Shown: positions 1 through 8,284, counted from the stretch's first letter. The stretch is DNA of 64,000 nucleotides from BOG-908 sp965198915 (GCA_965198915.1 CBDAQC010000002.1:1240001-1304000), one strand, 5' to 3'. A program made the numbers and translations. The notes: generated by a model not told the origin, from the letters alone.

Positions 1-1
1 C

Positions 2-448
2 GGCCTGCCTGACGCGCTGGACATGATGGTGATCTGCGCGCAGGCCGGCCTGGGTCTGGAGAACGCGATCGAGCGCGTGGCGCAGGAGTTCCAGTTCGCC
101 AACCAGGCGGTGGCGCTGGAGCTTGCCATCTGCGCCAGCGAAATGCGTATCGGCACGGACCGCCGTACGGCCTTGCTTTCTCTGGGTGACCGCACCGGTC
201 TGGAAGCGATGCGCCGCCTCGCCGGCACGTTGATCCAGACGATGCAGTTCGGCACGCCGCTCAGCCAGGCGCTGCGTGTCCTCGCCGCCGAAATGCGAAC
301 CGACAATCTCACGAGGTTCGAGGAGAAGGCGGCAAGGTTGCCGGTATTTCTGACCTTGCCGATGATCGTTTTCATCCTGCCTTGCGTGTTCATCGTGGTG
401 GGCGGCCCGGCCGGCCTCTCCATCGTGAAGACGCTCGGCGGACATTAG
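2..448 (+). CDS. tadC: TadC-like type II/IV pilus inner-membrane protein, 5' end outside window
   Basis: This is the C-terminal part of a TadC-type protein of the T2SSF family, an inner-membrane platform subunit of the Tad (Flp) pilus machine. The frame is open from base 2, reading GLPDALDMMVICAQAGLGLE, which matches the conserved TadC stretch 'lPDaLDLlvicveAGLs'. A hydrophobic segment near the end (LPMIVFILPCVFIVV) is the usual C-terminal membrane helix of this fold. The start lies upstream of the window. tadD follows 12 bases later on the same strand, which supports a tad operon. The family is clear; TadB rather than TadC is the main alternative, but position before tadD favours TadC. Confidence 0.85.
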   Translation, partial: GLPDALDMMVICAQAGLGLENAIERVAQEFQFANQAVALELAICASEMRIGTDRRTALLSLGDRTGLEAMRRLAGTLIQTMQFGTPLSQALRVLAAEMRTDNLTRFEEKAARLPVFLTLPMIVFILPCVFIVVGGPAGLSIVKTLGGH

Positions 449-460
449 CGGAAGAAAATC

Positions 461-1294
461 ATGCACATATTTGAATCGGCAATCACCCGTTCCGATCCGC
501 CACCTCCGCCTGCGCAGCGGCCAGGTGCAAGCGCTTCACGCTCCTCATACGCAAGAAGAACACTGCTTCCCCTCCTCTGCCTGGCGGCGCTGTCCGCCTG
601 CCAGCAAAAACCCGCAACCCTGGTCAGCGGCAACGGCGCCAGCATCCAGGCCGCAAGGGACGCGCTGAACGAGGGCGAGGCCGGCACGTCGCTGGCAATC
701 GCCAAGGGCGTGCTCTCCTCGCAGCCGGGCAACGTGGCCGCTTTGGTGCAGGCGGGCGACGCCGAAGCAGTCCTGGGTGACCGCCTCGCGGCGGATGCCG
801 ATTACCGCCGGGCGCTGGCGCACAGCCCGAACGATGTACGCGCCAGGCTTGGCCAGGGCAAACTGCAGCTGCGTGACAACCTGCATGCGGCCGAAGCCAC
901 CTTCCGCGCTGTTCTGGCCGATTCGCCCCGCGATCCGCTCGTGCTGAACGACCTCGGCTACGTGCTCGACCTGCAGGAACGCCATACAGAGGCGCAAGGA
1001 TACTACCAGCAGGCCATCGCCCTGGACCCGGGCCGGATATCGGTGCGGGTGAATTACGCGCTGTCGCTGGCGCTGAGCGGCCAGGCAGCACATGCGGAGA
1101 GCATGATGCGCGACATCGCCGCCTCGGCCTCGGTCACGCCGCGCGTGCGCGCGGATTTCGCCCTGGCACAAGTGATGGCGGGGCATGACCAGGAGGCCGT
1201 GGGAACGCTTGGCGGCGACCTGACGCCGGCGGAGACACAGGCAGCCATCACCGGGATGGCACAACTCCGGCCAGCCATGGCGGTGACCAGGTAG
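461..1294 (+). CDS. tadD: TadD-like TPR lipoprotein of the Tad pilus locus
   Basis: A 277-residue protein with a long charged N-terminal region, then a hydrophobic stretch and lipobox LSAC (Cys47), so it is probably an outer-membrane lipoprotein. After the lipobox come repeated TPR helices, for example LNDLGYVLDLQERHTEAQGYYQQAIALDP. TadD proteins are TPR lipoproteins thought to act as pilotins for the Tad secretin. It starts 12 bases after tadC, so the two are co-transcribed. The lipobox lies rather far from this start, so an internal start cannot be excluded; GGAAG upstream supports the one chosen. Directly downstream is a terminator-like hairpin within repeat copy 1. Confidence 0.8.
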   Translation: MHIFESAITRSDPPPPPAQRPGASASRSSYARRTLLPLLCLAALSACQQKPATLVSGNGASIQAARDALNEGEAGTSLAIAKGVLSSQPGNVAALVQAGDAEAVLGDRLAADADYRRALAHSPNDVRARLGQGKLQLRDNLHAAEATFRAVLADSPRDPLVLNDLGYVLDLQERHTEAQGYYQQAIALDPGRISVRVNYALSLALSGQAAHAESMMRDIAASASVTPRVRADFALAQVMAGHDQEAVGTLGGDLTPAETQAAITGMAQLRPAMAVTR

Positions 1295-1301
1295 GCAGCA
1301 G

Positions 1302-1430
1302 CAAAGGGCGTTCCTTTTCGTGAAAACGAAGCAGGAAGCTTTCACTCCCTGTCGGCGCGTGTAGAGACAGCCGCCGACAGGGAGCGAACGTTTTTTGCTT
1401 CTTTTTTTCGAAAAAGAAGTGCTTTCTCCT
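1302..1430. repeat. Interspersed inverted-repeat element, copy 1
   Basis: Left half is degenerate (TTCGTGAAAACGAAGCAG). The right half, GTTTTTTGCTTC followed by T and A runs ending in GAAG, is well kept at 1390-1419. The core is a perfect GC-rich hairpin. It lies between tadD and the isocitrate dehydrogenase gene, which face the same way. Confidence 0.85.
1345..1396 (+). terminator. Rho-independent terminator after tadD
   Basis: CTCCCTGTCGGCG (1345-1357) pairs perfectly with CGCCGACAGGGAG (1372-1384) around a 14-base loop. A run of six T follows at 1391-1396. The hairpin is the core of repeat copy 1, and a very similar core terminates degP at 12144. Confidence 0.75.
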
Positions 1431-1456
1431 TAGCCCGCCGCCAGAGGTCCCGCCGA

Positions 1457-2473
1457 ATGCCCATTCCAGCCACGCTCATCCCCGGTGACGGCATCGGTCC
1501 GGAAATCGTGGAAAGCGTGCTCGCCGTATGCGAAGCGCTGGGCCGCCCGTTCATCTGGGAGACCGCACCGGCCGGACTGGGTGCGATTGCTACGCATGGT
1601 GATCCCCTGCCGCAGAGCACGCTGGACAGCATAAAAAAAACCAAGCTGGCCCTGAAAGGGCCTTTGACCACGCCGGTCGGCGGCGGCTTCAAATCGGTCA
1701 ACGTGGAACTGCGCCGCGAATTCGAGCTGTTCGCCAATATGCGGCCTGCCACCACGCTCATTCCCGGCGGCCGCTACGACAATATCGACATCACCCTGGT
1801 GCGCGAAAACCTCGACGGTTTCTACGCGGCTTTCGAGCACTACATGCCGGTGGGCGACGATCACAAGGCGGTGGCGTTCTCCGCCGGCTTCAACACCCGC
1901 GCCGGCTGCCGGCGCATCATCCGCCACGCCTTCGAATACGCAGTCGCGAACGGCCGAAAGAAAGTGACGGTCGTGCACAAGGCGAACATCCTAAAGGCGC
2001 TCACCGGGATATTCCTCGATGTCGGGCGCGAGATCGCGCCCGAATACGAAGGCCGCGTCGCGATGGACGACCGCATCGTGGATGCCTGCGCGATGCAGCT
2101 CGTGCTCAACCCGTGGCAGTTCGACGTCATCGTCACCACCAACCTGTTCGGCGACATACTCTCGGACCTGATCGCCGGGCTGATCGGCGGATTGGGCCTG
2201 GCGCCCGGCGCCAATATCGGCGCGAACGCGGCGATCTTCGAAGCCGTGCACGGGTCCGCACCGGACATTGCCGGCCGAGGCGTGGCCAATCCGGTGGCGC
2301 TGCTTCTGGCGGCGGGACTTATGCTGGACCATGTCGGTGAAAAGACCTGCGGCGACCGTCTGCGCGCCGCGATCCACACCGCGGTGGTGACCGACGGGGT
2401 ACGCACGCGGGATTTGGGCGGGGCCGCAGGCACGGCGGAGATCACCGCCGCCATCGTCCGGCGGCTGAGCTGA
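1457..2473 (+). CDS. NAD-dependent isocitrate dehydrogenase (isocitrate/isopropylmalate dehydrogenase family)
   Basis: A 338-residue beta-decarboxylating dehydrogenase converting isocitrate to 2-oxoglutarate in the TCA cycle. Visible motifs are the N-terminal IPGDGIGPE, the substrate loop GGGFKSVNVELRREF, the arginine-containing ANMRP and LVREN segments, and the metal-site stretch TTNLFGDILSDL. The cofactor loop reads HGSAPDIAG (from His265), with Asp270-Ile271 where NADP enzymes such as E. coli Icd carry Lys-Tyr. This indicates NAD. Its length is that of short homodimeric NAD-IDHs and isopropylmalate dehydrogenases. LeuB is less likely because the substrate-loop serine context (FKSVN) is isocitrate-type. 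Start ATG has AGAGG upstream. It stands alone, with no other TCA gene nearby. Confidence 0.82.
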   Translation: MPIPATLIPGDGIGPEIVESVLAVCEALGRPFIWETAPAGLGAIATHGDPLPQSTLDSIKKTKLALKGPLTTPVGGGFKSVNVELRREFELFANMRPATTLIPGGRYDNIDITLVRENLDGFYAAFEHYMPVGDDHKAVAFSAGFNTRAGCRRIIRHAFEYAVANGRKKVTVVHKANILKALTGIFLDVGREIAPEYEGRVAMDDRIVDACAMQLVLNPWQFDVIVTTNLFGDILSDLIAGLIGGLGLAPGANIGANAAIFEAVHGSAPDIAGRGVANPVALLLAAGLMLDHVGEKTCGDRLRAAIHTAVVTDGVRTRDLGGAAGTAEITAAIVRRLS

Positions 2474-2627
2474 CGCGTCCGAGCCCGACGGACGGACGCC
2501 ACATCCATATGAAGCAAACGCCCGCGTCGCAGCCGGCAAATCCGCGAGATAACTCTCTCTCTGGCTCCCCGACCAGCAAAACAAACCTGGCCTGCATCAC
2601 GCCGCATCAAGGCGCGCGCAACAAGCA

Positions 2628-3122
2628 TCAACGCAGCGGCGCCACCTCTCCCAGGTCGAAGGCGAAGTCGAACGCACTGCCTCGCGCATCACGGGCATGC
2701 AGCTTCATCTCGCCACGCACGCCCGCATAAGCGCCGGTACCACCCGTCACGGCCAGCACCGAATCCGCGCTGTCATAGAACGGCCCATCGACCACGATCT
2801 CGCCCTGCTCGAGCAATACGGTCAGGTGGCACTCATAGGTCTTGCCGACCACCAGGCGAACGCAGAACCCCTGATCCGAACCGACATGCTTGGCATTCGC
2901 ACGGTCAAAGATGGGATTGGTGAACGTCAACATGTCGCCCACATTGTCGGCCGCATTGCCGCCGCGCACATGCGTGGCGTCCGTCTCCGCGCGTTCCACA
3001 ACCTGCAGCGTCGCAGCCCGCATTGGCGTGCAGGCCAAGCCAGACAACAGGAGTAGCGCGCCCGCCGTTCGCCAAATGGGTCCGTAAAGGACGCACGATC
3101 CGGCTGCCTCGGCTTCAGACAT
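2628..3122 (-). CDS. Secreted allene oxide cyclase barrel-like protein
   Basis: About 164 residues with a hydrophobic signal segment (GALLLLSGLACTPMRA) followed by a mature domain with NVGDMLTFTNPIFD, GFCVRLVVGKTYECHLTVLL, GEIVVDGPFYD and AVTGGTGAYAGVRGEM. These are the hallmarks of the allene oxide cyclase/dirigent-like beta-barrel fold found in many bacterial exported proteins of unknown role. The two cysteines of the mature domain (CVR and YEC) may pair. No enzymatic function can be assigned. An in-frame GTG nine bases upstream (3131) is an alternative start; neither has a convincing ribosome site. The 3' end faces the isocitrate dehydrogenase gene, with about 150 bases between them holding nothing recognisable. 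Confidence 0.75.
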   Translation of the reverse strand: MSEAEAAGSCVLYGPIWRTAGALLLLSGLACTPMRAATLQVVERAETDATHVRGGNAADNVGDMLTFTNPIFDRANAKHVGSDQGFCVRLVVGKTYECHLTVLLEQGEIVVDGPFYDSADSVLAVTGGTGAYAGVRGEMKLHARDARGSAFDFAFDLGEVAPLR

Positions 3123-3199
3123 CCCTGCCACTGCCCGCTATATCCGCACGCCCACGGTTCGCCCAGCTCCAGCCTGGCGCGAGAGAACCCCCTGCCTGC

Positions 3200-3739
3200 T
3201 CACCTGCCGAGATTTCGCGAATAGCCGGCGGGCGTCTGGAACACTGAGTCTGCCTGCGTCTCGTATCCCACATGCACCGCCTCCATCAGCACGCGCGTGC
3301 CCGCTGTAGCCCGCAACAACACACCATCCTCCGTGTAGCAGGCAAGCGTCTCCGCCCCTCGCGTGTCCACCGTCCGCCATTCCGTGCAGGACAACCCGTC
3401 CACCTCGGACGCAGCCACCCGCGTATAGCCGGAGCCGGCGCCGTCCGCGCCTTGCGGACTGGGCAGCTCGATGATCTCGCGGCTGTCGTCGCGCACCAGC
3501 GCCATGCGGTGGGCGTTGAAGTCCAGCACCATCCAGTTGCCGGAAGACGGCAGGTCCACCCGTTGCTGCCGGTGCGCGGCGGACCAGCGCAGGCGTTGCA
3601 GCAAATAGGTGCCGGATGCGCCAGGAACCGGCACGCGGTAGGTCACGTCCACGTCGCGCGTCGGCTGCACCACCGGCGCGGTCTGGCCGAGCGCCGGGGT
3701 GGACAAAACGAGCGCTGCCATCACGATCGCCCGTCTCAC
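3200..3739 (-). CDS. Secreted protein of unknown function, tandem paralogue B
   Basis: 179 residues with an N-terminal signal peptide (MRRAIVMAALVLSTPALGQ). The mature part begins near PTRDVDVTYRVP and contains GLSCTEWRTVDTRG, LACYTEDGVLL and TPAGY. These segments line up with PTRDVSVEYVVTP, GLGCTDWTAVSPQG, TACITPDGVIL and RPDGY in the gene immediately upstream, so the two are tandem paralogues. Start and stop overlap as ATGA (3736-3739), implying translational coupling. Each has two conserved cysteines about 17 residues apart in the shared block, probably a disulphide. I do not recognise a named family; periplasmic location is inferred. Confidence 0.72.
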   Translation of the reverse strand: MRRAIVMAALVLSTPALGQTAPVVQPTRDVDVTYRVPVPGASGTYLLQRLRWSAAHRQQRVDLPSSGNWMVLDFNAHRMALVRDDSREIIELPSPQGADGAGSGYTRVAASEVDGLSCTEWRTVDTRGAETLACYTEDGVLLRATAGTRVLMEAVHVGYETQADSVFQTPAGYSRNLGR

Positions 3740-4326
3740 CTTACGAGACCGTCCAGCGGCAGGGCGCCGGCATCGTGGTAGCCGTCCGGACGGCGGAACA
3801 GAACCGGCCCCAGGGCGCCGTAGTCCACCGTGGTCGCGCGCACCCTGCCCAGCTCGCCCGATCTGTCGGACGCGGCACCGGCCAGGATCACGCCGTCCGG
3901 GGTGATGCAGGCAGTGGCATGGCCCTGCGGCGAGACGGCGGTCCAGTCGGTGCAGCCGAGCCCCGCCAGCGAGCGCTCGCCATGGCGCTGGAACGTGGCG
4001 CCGCGCAATATGGTCCGCTCAGGGTCGAACCGGCCGATGCCCACGACGGTGTACAGTTTCAGCAGCGGCAGCAGGATGGTGGCGGTGCCCGCGTCACGGT
4101 CCACCAGGAAGGCGGTCGGCAGTTCCTCGCCCGCGATACGCAGATGCCGCCCGCCGCCCTCGATCGCCACATGCACCGCGATCGGCCGGTGGTCCCTGGG
4201 GGTGACCACGTATTCCACCGACACGTCGCGCGTGGGGAACAGCGGCGGGGCGGCCCGGGCGGCGGGTGGCGCCAGCAGAAGGAGCAGGCAGGCAGCTTTC
4301 TTGCGGAATGCAGAGCCGGACCGCAT
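3736..4326 (-). CDS. Secreted protein of unknown function, tandem paralogue A
   Basis: 196 residues from an ATG preceded by AGGA with a five-base spacer. This start gives a normal signal peptide (MRSGSAFRKKAACLLLLLAP, ending ARA). The frame is open further upstream to an ATG at 4404, which would bury the signal peptide and is less likely. The mature part shares the order PTRDV.V.Y, G..CT.W..V...G, AC.T.DGV.L and P.GY with the following gene, into which it overlaps by four bases. Function is unknown. The 240 bases upstream, to the aat stop, hold only short inverted repeats such as GAAGCCGA (4413) and TCGGCTTC (4478). Confidence 0.7.
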   Translation of the reverse strand: MRSGSAFRKKAACLLLLLAPPAARAAPPLFPTRDVSVEYVVTPRDHRPIAVHVAIEGGGRHLRIAGEELPTAFLVDRDAGTATILLPLLKLYTVVGIGRFDPERTILRGATFQRHGERSLAGLGCTDWTAVSPQGHATACITPDGVILAGAASDRSGELGRVRATTVDYGALGPVLFRRPDGYHDAGALPLDGLVR

Positions 4327-4568
4327 CTGCTTCCTGTCGGGGCACGGCTGATCCGGGGCGCGTGCGGACGGGTTCCTCATGGTCATCTTCTCACAATAGT
4401 TCACGCCGACCCGAAGCCGACAGCAAGGAGGCAGATTTCGCGTTTTCCAGCAAAGAACGCCCGAACGGGTCAGAAAATCGGCTTCTACCAGATGCCGCCA
4501 GGATGCCTTGTCAAGAAGCGCTGCCAGACGCGCGGCCGACGGCCGGACGATCCGCCCTCGCCGGCCCG

Positions 4569-5225
4569 TCAGCGTCCCAGCGCAGCGAGCTCTTCGGCCA
4601 GCGCCGCCGGCTCAGGATCGCCCACCCAGCGTGCCGGCACCCGGGTCGCCGCCTCCAGCATCTGCTTGTAGGCGTCCCTCGCCACCTCGATGGCGCCGAA
4701 CTGCGTCAGATGCGTGGTGACGAACTGTGTATCCAGCAGCACGAAGCCGCCCAGCCGCAGCCTCGCCACCAGATGCACCAGCGCTACCTTGGAGGCATCG
4801 CGCGCCAGGCTGAACATGCTCTCGCCGAAGAAGGCGCCGCCCAGAACCACGCCGTACAGCCCGCCCACCAGGGCGCCGTCCAGCCGGACCTCTATGCTGT
4901 GGGCGCTGCCGCGCGCGTATAAGGCGGTGAACAGGCGCTCGATGTCGCGGTTGATCCAGGTGTCCTCCCGCCCTTCGGCCGGCGCTGCGCACAGGGATAT
5001 GACCAGGGAGAAATCCTGGTCCGCGGTTACGGTGAAGCCGCCGTTCAGCACGGTGCGCCGCAGCCGGCGCGGCACGTGGAAGCCGTCCAGCGGCAGGATG
5101 CCGCGCAGTTCCGGATCCAGCCAGTACAGCCGGTCGCCACGGCGGGTTTCCGCCATGGGAAACAGCCCGGCCCGGTAGGCACGCAGCATAAGATCTGGCG
5201 TGACGTCAAAGTGCCGCCTGGACAT
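4569..5225 (-). CDS. aat: Leucyl/phenylalanyl-tRNA-protein transferase
   Basis: 218 residues, slightly shorter than E. coli Aat. The enzyme transfers Leu or Phe from aminoacyl-tRNA to N-terminal Arg or Lys of proteins, marking them for ClpAP degradation in the N-degron pathway. Family landmarks are TPDLMLRAYRAGLFPMAE, YWLDPELRGILPLDGFHVPRRL, HSIEV, LVGGLYGVVLGGAFFGESMFS and FVLLDTQFVTTHL. It is divergent from cysK; the 233 bases between them contain repeat copy 2, so both 5' leaders run through that element. Start ATG gives MSRRHFDVTPDL, typical of alphaproteobacterial homologues. Confidence 0.95.
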   Translation of the reverse strand: MSRRHFDVTPDLMLRAYRAGLFPMAETRRGDRLYWLDPELRGILPLDGFHVPRRLRRTVLNGGFTVTADQDFSLVISLCAAPAEGREDTWINRDIERLFTALYARGSAHSIEVRLDGALVGGLYGVVLGGAFFGESMFSLARDASKVALVHLVARLRLGGFVLLDTQFVTTHLTQFGAIEVARDAYKQMLEAATRVPARWVGDPEPAALAEELAALGR

Positions 5226-5264
5226 GCGGGTCAGTTTGGCGAAAGCATCGCAAGACCGCTAGGG

Positions 5265-5435
5265 GAAGAAAGCAGGCAGTTCTTTTTTGAAAAGAAGAAC
5301 CAAAAAACTTTTGCTCCTGGCGACGCTGCCGCGCGCGCCCCATTCAACATGCATCCGGCTGCTGCCGCGCTCGGCGACAGCGCCGCCAAAAGTTTTTTGC
5401 TTCTTTTTTTCAAAAAAGAAGGCCTTTCTTCCTTC
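5265..5435. repeat. Interspersed inverted-repeat element, copy 2 (between divergent genes)
   Basis: The left half (5265-5315) has the GTTC/GAAC stem followed by CAAAAAACTTTTGCTCC. The right half (5386-5435) has CAAAAGTTTTTTGC and the CTTC/GAAG stem, then GCCTTTCTTCC. The two halves thus carry different stem-base variants. This is the only copy located between two divergent gene starts (aat and cysK). Confidence 0.9.
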
Positions 5436-5458
5436 CTAAAGGAAAGGGACCACACGCC

Positions 5459-6448
5459 ATGGACACCCACGACACCCCCCAGCACCGCCCGCTCCGCTTC
5501 GACAGGCCGCTGCGCGGCCGCATTTACGACAGCATCGCCGAGACCATCGGCAACACGCCGCTGGTGCGCATCCCGCGCATCTGCCGCGAGGACAACGTCC
5601 AGGCCGACCTCTGCCTGAAGCTGGAATTCTTCAACCCGACCTCCAGCGTGAAGGACCGCATCGGCGTCAACATGATCCTGGCCATGGAGGCCGCCGGCAC
5701 CCTGGCGCCGGACAGCGTGATCGTGGAGCCCACCTCGGGCAACACCGGCATCGGCCTGGCCTTCATGTGCGCCAGCCGCGGCTACAAGCTGATCCTGACC
5801 ATGCCGGAGAGCGTCTCCACCGAGCGGCGCAAGATGCTGGCCTTCCTGGGCGCCCAGCTTGAGCTCACGCCCAAGGCCGCCGGCATGAAGGGCGCCATCG
5901 CGCGCGCGGACGAGCTGCTGGCCACCGTGCCGCATGCGGTCAGCCCCAACCAGTTCGCCAACGCCGCCAACCCGGAGATCCACCGCAACACCACCGCCGA
6001 GGAGATCTGGCACGACACCGCCGGCCAGGTGGACGCGGTGGTCAGCGGCGTGGGCACCGGCGGCACGCTGACCGGCGTGGGCCAGGTGCTGAAGGAACGC
6101 AACCCGGCGATACGCATGGTGGCGGTGGAGCCGGAAGCCAGCCACGTGCTCTCCGGTGGCGAGCCCGGCCCGCACCCGCTGCAGGGAATTGGCGCGGGTT
6201 TCGTGCCAGCCGTGCTGCAGACCGGGCTGATCGACGAGATCATCCAGGTGGGCAACGAGGAAAGCTTTGCCGCCGCACGCCGGCTGGCACGCAGCGAGGG
6301 TATCCCGGCGGGCATCTCGTCGGGCAGCGCGCTCGCCGCCACGCTGCGCCTGGCCAAGCGGCCGGAGATGGCGGGCAAGCGCATCGTAACGATCATTCCG
6401 TCCTTTGCGGAACGCTACATCTCCACCGTCCTGTTCGACGGCCTCTGA
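5459..6448 (+). CDS. cysK: Cysteine synthase (O-acetylserine sulfhydrylase)
   Basis: A 329-residue PLP enzyme making cysteine from O-acetylserine and sulfide. It shows IGNTPLVRIPRI, the PLP lysine in SSVKDRIG (Lys65), the substrate loop EPTSGNTGIGLAF, the phosphate-binding GVGTGGTLTGVG, and GIGAGFVPAVL. About 20 extra residues precede the usual start. AAGGAAAGGG lies just upstream of the ATG. The flavin reductase gene begins six bases after the stop. Repeat copy 2 sits in its 5' leader. CysK is preferred over CysM because of the GNTGIGLAF and GIGAGF context; the paralogue cannot be excluded on sequence alone. Confidence 0.93.
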   Translation: MDTHDTPQHRPLRFDRPLRGRIYDSIAETIGNTPLVRIPRICREDNVQADLCLKLEFFNPTSSVKDRIGVNMILAMEAAGTLAPDSVIVEPTSGNTGIGLAFMCASRGYKLILTMPESVSTERRKMLAFLGAQLELTPKAAGMKGAIARADELLATVPHAVSPNQFANAANPEIHRNTTAEEIWHDTAGQVDAVVSGVGTGGTLTGVGQVLKERNPAIRMVAVEPEASHVLSGGEPGPHPLQGIGAGFVPAVLQTGLIDEIIQVGNEESFAAARRLARSEGIPAGISSGSALAATLRLAKRPEMAGKRIVTIIPSFAERYISTVLFDGL

Positions 6449-6453
6449 GCGGG

Positions 6454-6963
6454 GTGGATCCCGCCCACCGCAGGTTCGCGCTGCGGATGATCCCGTACGG
6501 CGTCCACATCGTCACCGCTGTGGACGCCGCCGGCCAGCCTGTCGCCGCCACCACGCATTGGGTGACGCAGACCTCGTTCGAGCCGCCGCTGGTGACCGTG
6601 GCCCTGCCCGCGGACGGCCTGGCCTACGCCGCCATACGCGCCACCAACGTCTTCGCGCTGCACATGCTGGGGCGCGACGACGCGGCGGAGGCGCTGGCTT
6701 TCGCGGTCCGCCCCGCGGTGCTGGAAGGCCAGACGCTGTCCGGCTGGGGCTTCACGCCCTCGCGCTTCACCGGCCTGCCTCTGCTGAACGACGCGCCGGC
6801 CGTGCTGGAGCTGGCGGTGCGCGCGGTGCTGGAATTCGGCGACCACCATCCGGTGATCGCCGAAGTCGTCGAAGCCCATGTGCGGCTGCCCGAGCAGGAG
6901 CGCCCGGACGTGATGGTGCTGCATTTGCGCGAGCTGGGCGAGACTATCTTCTACGGCGGATGA
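6454..6963 (+). CDS. Flavin reductase-like FMN-binding protein
   Basis: A 169-residue protein from a GTG start six bases after cysK. It has the FMN-binding split-barrel pattern of flavin:NAD(P)H reductases: FALRMIPYGVHIVTAVDA, THWVTQTSFEPPLVTVALP, AIRATNVFALHMLG and GDHHPVIAEVVEAHV. Such proteins supply reduced flavin to a partner oxygenase or act as flavoredoxins. The nitronate monooxygenase gene follows 33 bases downstream. A cysK-flavin reductase-monooxygenase operon could link flavin chemistry to sulfur handling, but that is speculation. The substrate is unknown. Confidence 0.82.
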   Translation: MDPAHRRFALRMIPYGVHIVTAVDAAGQPVAATTHWVTQTSFEPPLVTVALPADGLAYAAIRATNVFALHMLGRDDAAEALAFAVRPAVLEGQTLSGWGFTPSRFTGLPLLNDAPAVLELAVRAVLEFGDHHPVIAEVVEAHVRLPEQERPDVMVLHLRELGETIFYGG

Positions 6964-6996
6964 CCGGCCAGTCCCCCTAACCGCGAGGTACGTCCG

Positions 6997-8070
6997 ATGA
7001 AACAGGCGATAGCAGCCACCAGCCAGGCGTTCTGCACCCGTTTCGGCCTGACGGCGCCGGTGATCCTGGCGCCGATGGCGGGCGCGTCCCCGCCCGGCCT
7101 TTCGGTGGAGGTGGCCGAGGCTGGCGGCATGGGCGGCTGCGGCGCGGTGCTGCTGCGTCCGGCGGAAATCCAGGCCTGGGCGGACGCGGTCAGGCGGGAA
7201 AGCGCTGGCCCGTTCCAGATCAACCTCTGGGTGCCCGATCCGGCGCCCGTCCGTAACGAGCCGCGGGAGGCGGCGATGCGTCGTTTCCTGGCGGCTTGGG
7301 GGCCCGAGCCGGGAGCGGCGGACGCCGACGCGCAGCCGATCGCCTTCGACCAGCAATGCGAGGCCATCCTAAAGGTGCGGCCCGCGGTGGCCTCCTCCAT
7401 CATGGGCCTGTTCCCGCCGGGGTTCGTAGGCCGGCTGAAAGCGGCGGGTATCGCCTGGTGGGCGACCGTGACTACGCTGGCCGAGGCCCGCGCGGCGGAG
7501 GAAGCCGGCGCGGACGTGCTGGTGGCGCAGGGTGCGGAGGCCGGCGGGCACCGCGGCTGCTTCGATGCGGCGGAGGCGGAAGCCCGCGCGGTGGGCCTGT
7601 TCGCCCTGCTGCCGGCAGTGGCCGATGCGGTGCGCGTGCCCGTGGTGGCCGCCGGCGGCATAGGCGACGGCCGCATGGCGGCGGCCTGCATGCTGCTCGG
7701 CGCCAGCGCGGTGCAGCTCGGCACCGCCTTCCTGCGCTGCAAGGAGGCAGGCATCGCGCCCGCCTGGGCCAGCGCGCTCGGCGGCGCCGCGCCGGAGGAC
7801 ACGGTCCTGACCCGCGCGTTCAGCGGCCGGGCCGGCCGAAGCATCGCCACCGCGTACGTCACCGCCTCCACCGCCCCGGGTGCGCCGCCGCCGGCCCCCT
7901 ACCCTGTCCAGCGCGGACTGACGCGCAGCATGCGCGAGGCGGGTGTGCGCGCCGGCGACCTGGACCGCCTGCAGGCCTGGGCGGGCCAGTCGGCACGGCT
8001 GGCGCGTGCGGAACCCGCAGGCGCGGTGGTGCGGCGCATCGCGGCGGAGCTGCGGGACGCACTCGCCTGA
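6997..8070 (+). CDS. Nitronate monooxygenase (2-nitropropane dioxygenase family)
   Basis: A 357-residue FMN-dependent TIM-barrel protein. It contains APVILAPMAG at the N-terminus, the phosphate-binding and active-site motif GAEAGGHRG (7528-7557), VPVVAAGGIGDGRMAAA and GASAVQLGTAFL. These define the class that oxidises alkyl nitronates such as propionate 3-nitronate. The GAGG ahead of the ATG is a plausible ribosome site. Its likely partner is the flavin reductase just upstream. The stop is followed by a GC-rich hairpin at 8103-8123 that may end this transcript. Substrate specificity cannot be read from sequence. Confidence 0.88.
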   Translation: MKQAIAATSQAFCTRFGLTAPVILAPMAGASPPGLSVEVAEAGGMGGCGAVLLRPAEIQAWADAVRRESAGPFQINLWVPDPAPVRNEPREAAMRRFLAAWGPEPGAADADAQPIAFDQQCEAILKVRPAVASSIMGLFPPGFVGRLKAAGIAWWATVTTLAEARAAEEAGADVLVAQGAEAGGHRGCFDAAEAEARAVGLFALLPAVADAVRVPVVAAGGIGDGRMAAACMLLGASAVQLGTAFLRCKEAGIAPAWASALGGAAPEDTVLTRAFSGRAGRSIATAYVTASTAPGAPPPAPYPVQRGLTRSMREAGVRAGDLDRLQAWAGQSARLARAEPAGAVVRRIAAELRDALA

Positions 8071-8284
8071 GGCACAGGCTGCCCAAGAGGAGCGGCGCCC
8101 ATGGCGGGCCGGCACCGCCCGCCAGCCGTTCCACTGCGGAAACTTGACCCTCCGGCGCCAATCCGCCATGCAGCCTGCCGCACGCGCGCGCCCCTTCCGG
8201 GGCTCGCCGGCACGCCGCGTGCGCCCATTCCTCTCTGTCCCTACCTCCCTGGCCCTGCCTTCTCTGTAACGGATCACAAGACAC
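8071..8284 (+). other. metK leader region, no recognised riboswitch
   Basis: These 214 bases hold no convincing gene. GGCGGGC (8103-8109) pairs perfectly with GCCCGCC (8117-8123). I looked for SAM-I, SAM-II and SAM/SAH aptamer landmarks ahead of metK and could not place any. The hairpin could equally be the terminator of the preceding gene. Confidence 0.4.

Noticed and set aside
2509..2730. Small plus-strand frame after the isocitrate dehydrogenase gene
   Set aside because: No domain, and it overlaps the 3' end of the well-supported allene oxide cyclase-like gene.
8071..8284. SAM-II or SAM/SAH riboswitch ahead of metK
   Set aside because: No pseudoknot core or conserved loop could be placed; kept only as an unassigned leader.
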